A stretch of 5,201 nt of DNA from Spirochaeta sp. (lineage in GTDB: Bacteria; Spirochaetota; Spirochaetia; Spirochaetales_E; Spirochaetaceae_B), in NCBI GenBank assembly GCA_030590585.1, contig JAUUYD010000221.1, positions 1 to 5,201 on the forward strand, read 5' to 3'. Of the stretch, positions 1 to 5,201 are shown piece by piece (position 1 is the stretch's first letter; every line of letters starts with the position of its first letter). The notes beneath the pieces were generated by a model, which was not told the DNA's origin, made no database searches, and saw only the letters and a list, made by a program, of their open reading frames with translations. The position numbers were made by a program, and so were the translations under genes.

Positions 1-689
1 CCGACACCCACATCATCAATGCCCGCCTCCATAGCCCTGTCCATCACCGACAGGCGGTAGTCATAATCCGCTTTAGGACCCGCTAAATGATATTTTTTGT
101 AAAGAACTTTATCGTAAGTTTCCTGAAAGCAGGTATAGGTTCCAATACCGCCGGTTTTCAAAGTACGAAAATCATCAACCGACATCGGAGCCACTTCCAC
201 ATTAATCCGCCTTACCCCGGCACCATTCTCTTCTACAGAGTAAATGGTTTTCATGGCATCCATTGTGAAATCCACCCCGTAACTGCCGGTTTCACCAGCC
301 AGGAGCAGCACCCTCTTATGGCCTTGTTTCAATAACGCCCTGGTTTCACTCACCAGCTCGGCCTCATTCAGAGTAACCCGGTTGATATCCTTATTACCCC
401 TGCGAAATCCGCAGTACAGACACTCATTCGAACATTTATTTCCGGCATAAAGAGGAGCAAACAACACCATCCTGCTGCCGTAGATTTCTTTTTTTACATA
501 GGAAGCGGTTTCAAGAATTCTCTCCACAGCCTCAGGATTATTCACTGCAAGAAGTTCCGCCGCCTCAGGATCGCTCAAACCCTTCAACTCACGGGATTTC
601 AAGAGAATTTCATCAAGCCTGGAATCCCCCGGATGATCAGTTGAAACAAGATAATCAATACGGCTATGGTCGAGAATCGGCGTATTCAT
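1..689 (-). CDS. hydG: HydG-type radical SAM [FeFe]-hydrogenase maturase (5' part only)
   Basis: HydG cleaves tyrosine to p-cresol and assembles the Fe(CO)(CN) unit of the [FeFe]-hydrogenase H-cluster in the cytoplasm, working with HydE and HydF. The sequence shows 229 codons from ATG at 689, open to the window edge. The radical-SAM CX3CX2C motif is C86, C90 and C93, preceded by FAPLY and followed by GFR. Further HydG/ThiH-like blocks are GHKRVLLLAGE (123-133), RRINVEVAP (160-168), GIGTY then FQETY (181-192), GPKADYDYRL (204-213) and DRAMEAGIDDVG (217-228). HydG is normally about 470 residues; the C-terminal domain that binds the auxiliary Fe-S cluster lies outside the window. The start is fixed by a strong GGAGGGG site. 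ThiH is the main alternative, but the DRAMEAGIDDVG block fits HydG better. A HydG-like paralogue that does not mature hydrogenase cannot be excluded. No hydE, hydF or hydrogenase gene is visible here. Confidence 0.85.
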   Translation of the reverse strand, partial: MNTPILDHSRIDYLVSTDHPGDSRLDEILLKSRELKGLSDPEAAELLAVNNPEAVERILETASYVKKEIYGSRMVLFAPLYAGNKCSNECLYCGFRRGNKDINRVTLNEAELVSETRALLKQGHKRVLLLAGETGSYGVDFTMDAMKTIYSVEENGAGVRRINVEVAPMSVDDFRTLKTGGIGTYTCFQETYDKVLYKKYHLAGPKADYDYRLSVMDRAMEAGIDDVGV

Positions 690-693
690 GGTA

Positions 694-700
694 CCCCTCC
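694..700 (-). promoter_or_regulatory. Shine-Dalgarno site of the hydG-like gene
   Basis: On the minus strand GGAGGGG precedes the ATG at 689 by four bases (TACC); the core GGAGG is six bases away. This is near-ideal and decides the start codon. It contrasts with the divergent gene at 812, which has no such site. Confidence 0.85.
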
Positions 701-702
701 AT

Positions 703-723
703 ATAATAGTATTCGACTATTAT
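703..723. promoter_or_regulatory. Perfect inverted repeat over the hydG transcription start (candidate operator)
   Basis: ATAATAGT (703-710) and ACTATTAT (716-723) are perfect reverse complements around the 5-bp centre ATTCG. The repeat overlaps the end of the -10 box and spans the predicted start near 715, where a repressor would block initiation. Because transcription would begin inside the repeat, only one arm would be in the RNA, so a DNA-binding site is likelier than an RNA hairpin. I do not recognise the regulator; it does not match the FNR palindrome TTGAT-N4-ATCAA. An A/T-rich palindrome could also arise by chance. Confidence 0.5.
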
Positions 724-749
724 TATCCACGATTCTGAGTTCCTGTCAA
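722..749 (-). promoter_or_regulatory. sigma70-type promoter of the hydG-like gene, with an A/T-rich upstream tract
   Basis: Read on the minus strand there is a perfect -35 TTGACA (744-749) and a -10 GATAAT (722-727, five of six consensus bases), separated by 16 bp. Just upstream of the -35, positions 751-783 are strongly A/T-rich and include a run of eight A on this strand (775-782), which resembles an UP element. Transcription would start near 715, leaving a leader of about 26 nt containing the Shine-Dalgarno. Recognised by eye from consensus; no experimental support. Confidence 0.7.
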
Positions 750-803
750 CATTCGATATTTATTTCTCTATTTCTTTTTTTTCCTGATGACCTCTAACGC
801 CGG

Positions 804-809
804 TATAAT
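804..809 (+). promoter_or_regulatory. -10 box suggesting a leaderless transcript for the 812 gene
   Basis: A perfect TATAAT ends two bases before the ATG at 812. Initiation normally falls six to seven bases after the box, at 815-816, which coincides with the second in-frame ATG (815-817). No Shine-Dalgarno precedes either ATG, and an in-frame TGA at 809-811 rules out an earlier start. The -35 position (781-786, TTCCTG) is weak. The combination fits leaderless initiation at 815, but a promoter further upstream is possible. Confidence 0.45.
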
Positions 810-811
810 GA

Positions 812-3610
812 ATGATGTCCTCAGGTCGGGTATCGGCAGTACTGTTATTATTATGCTCTGCTGTTTTCAGTCTTCCGCTTTACCCGCAGCATGTCCCCGG
901 AACCATATGGAAGCAGAGGGAAACAGAACGCTTTATCATAATTTATCCGGACACCATGAGTGATGAGGCCTCAAACCTTGCCGCGGCCCTTGATAAGGCA
1001 CTTGAAGATACCAGCAGCAATCTGCCAGTAAGCCATGAACATAAAAAATGGCCTCTGGTACTCACCAATCTGGGTGTCCAGGCCAATGGATTTGTCACCC
1101 TGGCCCCCCGGCATTCAGTATGGTACGCAACCCCCGGAGAAGATATCACCGCCGTATCAGACTGGTGGTTGCTGCTGGCTCATCACGAAGGCCGGCACAT
1201 GGCCCAGTTCGACGCCGCCGACCAGGGAGCAACCCGTTTTCTTCATGGACTCTTCGGCGAACTCGGCTGGGGAGCCGGAATCGTAATGGGAACGCCCTCA
1301 TGGCTGCTCGAAGGTGATGCAGTTGTCATGGAAACTCATCTGTCGGAGGAAGGACGGGGCCGCGATCCCCTGTTCACCATGGAAGTCATGGCACTGGTAT
1401 CAGAGAATCCTGATACCGATTACCTGCACGCCGTCAACCAGTCCTTCAAAAACCACATCCCCGATTACTACCGTATCGGGTATTCACTCTCTTTATGGAT
1501 AAGAAAGGAGTACGGAGAGGATGCCCTGGAAGAAATATACAGATCTTCCGCCCGTATCCCCATACCCGTTATCGGTTTGAACACCGGAACAAAACGCGGT
1601 GCCGATACAAAACCAAAAAATATTTTCCTTGAAATGGCCGCAAATCTCAGCCGGAACGCCACGTTACTCCGGGAGTCAGGCAATTGGACCCAAGCGGAAA
1701 TCATTACACCTGAACCCGAAACTTTCACCCGCTATGACGCCCTCTTCGATACCGGAAACGGAAGACTCTATGCCCGAAAAGAAACCCTATCACAAGCTCC
1801 CGCCCTGGTTGAAATCGATTTAAATCATAACGAAAAACAAATATTAAGGCTCCCCCGTGAAGGCCGGGTGAGCATGGCAGTTGATATGGTGAATCCCGAT
1901 GTATATCTACGAATCGCCTGGAACAGTTTGAGAATTCATCCTGTATATACCGGAAAAAGCGTCTCAGACATAACAATTGTCGATCTGGACAACCGGAGCC
2001 GGGTAATCCGCCGAAAAACCATCATCAAGGGTTCCCGCTATCTTTACCCCGCCCTTAACCCCGACGGATCAAAACTCGCCGTTGTGGAGCTCATGGAAAA
2101 TGGAAGCGCCGCCCTGGTTATTCTCGACACGGAAACCGGAAAGGAACTTAATCGCCTCGACTTATCCGGACCCCCTCTGGAAACCGCCGCCTACCCCTCA
2201 TGGTCACCGGATGGAAAAAAAATCGTCTTCAGCCTCAGAAATAACAGCGGACGAAGAATCACCGAATGGGAAATCGGTACTTCAATGATGAAAAATCTTA
2301 CCGATCTTACATTCCTGACCGTGAAAACTCCAGTCTATTCAGCCGATGGAAATACCGTTTACTACAGCTCTAACGAAACCGGCCTCGAAGCCGTCTGGGC
2401 AGTAACGAACAACAATCAGCGCTATCTTGCCGCTCAAAGATGGTATGGCGCCTATAATCCTGCCGAGGCGCATTCCACATCCGGCCGGGAAGCCCTCTAT
2501 ATTGTCGAATATGCCTCAAGCCAGGGAGAAGTCATCTCCAGAGTGGAGATTTCCCCTCCAGGAGGCACTTCTGTTACCAGGGAATTACCTGAAGCCCTTC
2601 CCGAGTCAGTAGTTCCTGAGTCAGCAATTTCCGTCAACACCATACCCGAAACAGACTACAAACCCTACGAACATATTTTCAACTTTCATTCCTGGGGCCT
2701 GAATCTTACAAATAACAGGAATGAATTACAGCTGAGTATCAGATCTGAAGATGTGATGGGAACAGCAGTATTTGAAATCGGAGCACTTTATGAGATTACA
2801 GAGTCCTCCCCCGGAGCATATGCCGATCTATCCTTTACCGCTATAAGACCCGTCATAGGAATCCATGGAGACTATCGTTACAGGTCACCCAAAATTGATC
2901 CCTTCCATCAGACCTCATTTTCAATCTCAGCTCTGTATCCGGCAAATCTGGCAAGAACCGGAATCTGGAATCATAATCTTGATATCGGAATATCTTCCGG
3001 TTTACTCAGCTATTACACAGCCAAAGGCAGCACCGCCGACAGCGTATCATCAGTTCACTATCCATTTTTAACTTACCTTGCGGATTGGAGCCGTTTACGT
3101 CCGGGGTCTAAAAGGGCTTTTCATCCTGACCTCGGCTGGTCTCTCATCGCTGCATATTCTCATATTCCCCTCCCCGATAATTACGGGGAATCAGCATCAG
3201 CAGAGCTTAAGCTGTACTTTCCAGGAGGTTTTCGAAATACCTCATTAAGCCTCGGAGCCGGAATTGAACATCGTACTGCCATTTTCACGACTCGAATCTC
3301 TAAGCCCCGAGGCTACGATTGGGAAAATCCCGGACTCACAATGCTTGGAACCATAGATTATGAGATTCCACTTGGATATCCTGACCTCCCTATAGGCTCG
3401 GTAATATTTATTCAGCGATTCCGCCTTGATATATTCAGCGACTTTGAATTCATCGGAGAAAGGCGCTGGTCAACAGGAGCCGTACTCACCATGGATTTCG
3501 CAGCATTCAACAACTTCCCGGGATTAAACATCGGTATTCAATTCAGCTGGCGCTGGTTGGACAATACCCCGCGAATTGAGTTTATGATCATGGAATTACC
3601 CCTTTTTTAA
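812..3610 (+). CDS. Exported HEXXH zinc-peptidase / TolB-like propeller / outer-membrane barrel protein
   Basis: A predicted cell-envelope protein of 932 residues; I know no gene symbol or substrate. Residues 1-20 form a signal peptide (basic R6, then a leucine-rich core), with a plausible signal peptidase I cut after VFS (18-20). Residues 35-290 resemble a peptidase-MA-like gluzincin. HEGRH (125-129) is an HEXXH zinc site, and WLLEGDA (164-170) offers E167 as third ligand. Residues 300-580 hold PD40/WD40-like propeller blades, clearest at LNPDGSKLAVV (415-425), WSPDGKKIVF (464-473) and YSADGNTVYY (509-518). A Pro/Glu-rich linker (591-613) leads to residues 620-932, rich in alternating polar/hydrophobic strands and ending in phenylalanine, as in outer-membrane barrels. 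I infer periplasmic peptidase and propeller domains attached to an outer-membrane anchor. The gene appears intact. ATG 812 and ATG 815 are both possible starts, with 815 favoured if leaderless. An IS begins 10 bp after its stop. The peptidase call is firm at motif level; the barrel is inferred. Confidence 0.85.
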   Translation: MMSSGRVSAVLLLLCSAVFSLPLYPQHVPGTIWKQRETERFIIIYPDTMSDEASNLAAALDKALEDTSSNLPVSHEHKKWPLVLTNLGVQANGFVTLAPRHSVWYATPGEDITAVSDWWLLLAHHEGRHMAQFDAADQGATRFLHGLFGELGWGAGIVMGTPSWLLEGDAVVMETHLSEEGRGRDPLFTMEVMALVSENPDTDYLHAVNQSFKNHIPDYYRIGYSLSLWIRKEYGEDALEEIYRSSARIPIPVIGLNTGTKRGADTKPKNIFLEMAANLSRNATLLRESGNWTQAEIITPEPETFTRYDALFDTGNGRLYARKETLSQAPALVEIDLNHNEKQILRLPREGRVSMAVDMVNPDVYLRIAWNSLRIHPVYTGKSVSDITIVDLDNRSRVIRRKTIIKGSRYLYPALNPDGSKLAVVELMENGSAALVILDTETGKELNRLDLSGPPLETAAYPSWSPDGKKIVFSLRNNSGRRITEWEIGTSMMKNLTDLTFLTVKTPVYSADGNTVYYSSNETGLEAVWAVTNNNQRYLAAQRWYGAYNPAEAHSTSGREALYIVEYASSQGEVISRVEISPPGGTSVTRELPEALPESVVPESAISVNTIPETDYKPYEHIFNFHSWGLNLTNNRNELQLSIRSEDVMGTAVFEIGALYEITESSPGAYADLSFTAIRPVIGIHGDYRYRSPKIDPFHQTSFSISALYPANLARTGIWNHNLDIGISSGLLSYYTAKGSTADSVSSVHYPFLTYLADWSRLRPGSKRAFHPDLGWSLIAAYSHIPLPDNYGESASAELKLYFPGGFRNTSLSLGAGIEHRTAIFTTRISKPRGYDWENPGLTMLGTIDYEIPLGYPDLPIGSVIFIQRFRLDIFSDFEFIGERRWSTGAVLTMDFAAFNNFPGLNIGIQFSWRWLDNTPRIEFMIMELPLF

Positions 3611-3620
3611 TTGATTCAAT

Positions 3621-3636
3621 GTAACCACTCAGCTAT
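3621..3636 (+). repeat. Terminal inverted repeat of the IS66-family element, left end
   Basis: GTAACCACTCAGCTAT is the exact reverse complement of positions 5186-5201. The match stops after 16 bases. The repeat overlaps the last codon position of the transposase: its stop codon (TAG on the minus strand, 3633-3635) lies inside it. Confidence 0.93.
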
Positions 3637-5093
3637 AAAGAACCAGGTTTCAATTCTGCAGAAGGGTTAAAAACATTATCAAGAGCCTCAAGAATACCTT
3701 TCCCCTGTTTCTGGGCCGTAGAAATATAACTCCTGATGGTACAGAAATCAGAAGCCCTTTCAATATTTTTAAAAGTACCAGAGATTTTTTGCCGCACCTT
3801 TATCATTCTCAGATCTCTCTCCGCGAGATTGTTTGTAAAGGGAATATTACCCTCATTCATAAATCTCAAAATATCTTGTTGATAGTGATCCAGACGATAG
3901 ATGAGAGCCAGGACTTTACCTTTCTTAGGTCGGCCTCTTTTCCCGGTTCTCTCCGGAAGCGGGTTGGCCGTATATCCTTGTCTGATAATCTGGTTGTATT
4001 TTCCCAGAAATGAAGAAGCCTGATCTTCTGCAAGGTGATGAGTCAATGTTCGATCAACCTGATTCTTTATTTCCAACAAAAGATCAAACATATCTGCAGC
4101 CCACGCTTGTTGGTGGTTTTCACTGACAAAGATCAATTCCCTGAGTATATGAGCATTGCAGTACGCATGCTCACAATCGTATTTTTCATAAGGTTTCCAA
4201 AAGTCATGAACAGATACACCTTTAAAATGTGGCAAGATACCCATCTCATCAGAAGCATCAGATCCTCTTTTCTCATGAGGAAACAAAAAAGTATATTCAC
4301 TGTTTCCGGCTGAGTGAATCCAATGAAGCGTTCCGTTGATATTCACCCCGGTTTCATCATTGTGGATGACCGGTTCTCCAATCAGTTTTGATTTAAGGTT
4401 TTCCATGAAACCGGAAAGGAGATTGGCACAACGAGTACTCATATTGACAAGGAAGCCTTCACTTAAAGAAATCCCAAATAGATCTGTGAATAACCGGGTT
4501 GTCCGCTCCAGTGGCAGCAATTGGTAATTTCTCAAGTAGACGGCCATTGCCTGAATATTCGGTCCATATTGAGCGACATGAGTGACGCCTTGGGGGAACG
4601 AGGCCTTGGTGATTTGATGACAATGGGGACAATGCTTTATCTCAGCCTGATATTCGGTTATGAATGCTTTGATCAGGGGAATATCAGTCACCTGACGTTT
4701 CTCAATGTTTAAAGCTGGAATATCGGAAAGGCTTTCCTGACAATGTTCACAAAGTGTCACATCGCAATGAACGATTTCATCGGGGTTTGGGACTTGGGCC
4801 AAGCTTGTTCCCACTCGTTTCTTGTTACGTCCTTGAGACTTCTTGTTGTTCTTCAGTTTATTTCTGTAGGGAGAATCTGTTGAGGGCGGCTTGCTGCTGT
4901 TACGACTGTTTTTGTTAATCTGATCCTCAAGTTTTTTGATTCGTTCATCTTGAGCATCAACTCTATCGATTAACATATTGATGGTATCGACTAGTGAGAG
5001 AACCAGAGTCTCTACAGCTTCGGGGCCCTGGTCATAGACTTTTCTGATTTCTTCTCGAGATATTGATATTTTTTGCAGCTTTTCAAATCCCAT
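3633..5093 (-). CDS. tnpC: IS66-family DDE transposase (TnpC type)
   Basis: The transposase cuts and joins the IS ends. Residue numbers count from a TTG at 5099; I prefer the ATG at 5093 (residue 3), giving 486 residues, because neither start has a clear Shine-Dalgarno. Residues 36-63 look like a coiled coil, followed by the IS66 signature NKNSRNSSKPPS (62-73). A zinc-binding motif is CEHC (117-120) with CPHC (157-160). The catalytic core has D248 in HNDETGV, D299 in VHDFWKPY and E427 in NNLAERDLR, plus the family motif CNAHILREL (314-322). The C-terminal block RSYISTAQKQGKGILEAL (456-473) is typical of the family. Length is close to the usual 500 or so, with no frameshift or missing catalytic residue. 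The gene fills nearly the whole element, is convergent with the protease gene, and ends inside the left terminal repeat. Confidence 0.95.
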   Translation of the reverse strand: MGFEKLQKISISREEIRKVYDQGPEAVETLVLSLVDTINMLIDRVDAQDERIKKLEDQINKNSRNSSKPPSTDSPYRNKLKNNKKSQGRNKKRVGTSLAQVPNPDEIVHCDVTLCEHCQESLSDIPALNIEKRQVTDIPLIKAFITEYQAEIKHCPHCHQITKASFPQGVTHVAQYGPNIQAMAVYLRNYQLLPLERTTRLFTDLFGISLSEGFLVNMSTRCANLLSGFMENLKSKLIGEPVIHNDETGVNINGTLHWIHSAGNSEYTFLFPHEKRGSDASDEMGILPHFKGVSVHDFWKPYEKYDCEHAYCNAHILRELIFVSENHQQAWAADMFDLLLEIKNQVDRTLTHHLAEDQASSFLGKYNQIIRQGYTANPLPERTGKRGRPKKGKVLALIYRLDHYQQDILRFMNEGNIPFTNNLAERDLRMIKVRQKISGTFKNIERASDFCTIRSYISTAQKQGKGILEALDNVFNPSAELKPGSL

Positions 5094-5120
5094 CTGCAAT
5101 TTTATAAGCTTTTATTGAAA

Positions 5121-5126
5121 ATTATA
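5121..5126 (-). promoter_or_regulatory. Candidate -10 box of the transposase gene
   Basis: TATAAT on the minus strand lies 27 bp before the ATG at 5093, within the element's 5' non-coding end. The -35 position at 17-bp spacing (CAAATA) is a poor match, so the promoter is probably weak, as is common for transposases. A second A/T-rich box, TATAAA (5102-5107), is nearer the gene and is an alternative. Confidence 0.4.
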
Positions 5127-5151
5127 AAACCCCTATGGAATATTATTTGTG

Positions 5152-5178
5152 AAAATGTGGTTTTTCCTTAAAATGTGG
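5152..5178 (+). repeat. Subterminal direct repeat AAAATGTGG at the right IS end
   Basis: AAAATGTGG occurs at 5152-5160 and again at 5170-5178, start to start 18 bp, in the non-coding stretch between the transposase start and the right terminal repeat. Helically spaced short repeats inside an IS end can be additional transposase-binding sites; that role is inference. No equivalent pair is seen next to the left repeat, where the gene itself runs to the end. Confidence 0.5.
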
Positions 5179-5190
5179 CTATCTGATAGC
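5178..5190. repeat. Short palindrome overlapping the inner edge of the right IS repeat
   Basis: GCTATC (5178-5183) and GATAGC (5185-5190) are perfect reverse complements around one T. The palindrome shares five bases with the right terminal repeat and abuts the second AAAATGTGG copy. It is absent from the left end, so the two ends are not equivalent. It could form part of a protein-binding site or be incidental. Confidence 0.4.
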
Positions 5191-5201
5191 TGAGTGGTTA
5201 C
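5186..5201 (-). repeat. Terminal inverted repeat of the IS66-family element, right end
   Basis: Reverse complement reads GTAACCACTCAGCTAT, identical to the left repeat at 3621-3636. It finishes on the last base of the window, so the target duplication and right-hand neighbour cannot be seen. Confidence 0.92.

Larger units (their letters stand above)
3621..5201 (-). mobile_element. Complete IS66-family insertion sequence, single-gene (ISBst12-like) type
   Basis: A 1581-bp element is bounded by 16-bp perfect inverted repeats that begin GTAA, the usual IS66-family end. It carries one gene, a TnpC-type transposase on the minus strand, and lacks the tnpA and tnpB of classical IS66 elements. That layout matches the ISBst12 subgroup. 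Both ends and an uninterrupted transposase frame are present, so it could be active. IS66 elements usually duplicate 8 bp of target. The left flank (3613-3620) is GATTCAAT; the right flank lies just outside the window, so the duplication cannot be tested here. Confidence 0.92.

Noticed and set aside
87..335. Plus-strand open frame of 82 codons
   Set aside because: It lies entirely antisense to the HydG-like gene, whose motifs are unmistakable; it has no family signature.
771..783. T-run read as an intrinsic terminator
   Set aside because: There is no GC-rich hairpin before it on the plus strand; it is better explained as an A-tract upstream of the minus-strand promoter.
842..871. Lipoprotein signal (LLLLC at residues 11-15)
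   Set aside because: Leucine at -1 and a cysteine in the middle of the hydrophobic core are poor for a lipobox; ordinary signal peptidase cleavage after residue 20 fits better. Spirochaete lipoboxes are loose, so this is not fully excluded.
808..958. Alternative ATG at 808 starting a different frame
   Set aside because: It runs only about 50 codons to a TGA near 960 and has no recognisable features.
1035..1317. Two overlapping plus-strand frames inside the protease gene
   Set aside because: Their sequences are out-of-frame readings of the peptidase domain, which has conserved catalytic motifs in its own frame.
4035..4313. Plus-strand open frame of 92 codons, and others at 3789-4013, 4336-4527 and 4521-4712
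   Set aside because: All are antisense to the intact transposase and lack recognisable motifs or ribosome sites.
3621..5201. Classical three-gene IS66 element with lost tnpA/tnpB
   Set aside because: Both terminal repeats are intact and directly enclose the transposase; the single-gene layout is a known subgroup, so no deletion need be assumed.

Overview
The window holds three protein genes and one complete insertion sequence. I infer an anaerobic, probably spirochaete-like bacterium, because a HydG-type [FeFe]-hydrogenase maturase lies next to a large exported protease/propeller/barrel protein of a kind I associate with free-living Spirochaetota. No rRNA or other phylogenetic marker is present, so the taxonomy is a modest-confidence inference.

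Layout. Positions 1-689 (minus strand) are the first 229 codons of a radical-SAM enzyme closest to HydG, cut off by the window edge. It has a strong Shine-Dalgarno, a good sigma70-type promoter and a perfect 8-5-8 inverted repeat over the transcription start that looks like an operator. The 122-bp divergent gap (690-811) also carries a consensus TATAAT box so close to the next gene that this gene is probably read from a leaderless transcript. Positions 812-3610 (plus strand) encode a 932-residue predicted exported protein. It combines an HEXXH zinc-peptidase domain, TolB/PD40-like beta-propeller repeats and a C-terminal region resembling an outer-membrane beta-barrel.

Positions 3621-5201 are an intact single-gene IS66-family element (1581 bp). 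It has 16-bp perfect terminal inverted repeats that begin GTAA, and one minus-strand DDE transposase with a zinc-binding motif. The element sits 10 bp after the stop codon of the protease gene, in convergent orientation, and its right end coincides with the last base of the window.

The genes do not form a pathway. HydG-type maturation and the envelope protein are divergently transcribed neighbours with no shared function visible, and the IS is a passenger. The least familiar item is the protease/propeller/barrel fusion. I found no CRISPR array, tRNA, rRNA or riboswitch, and no gene-free stretch longer than about 120 bp.
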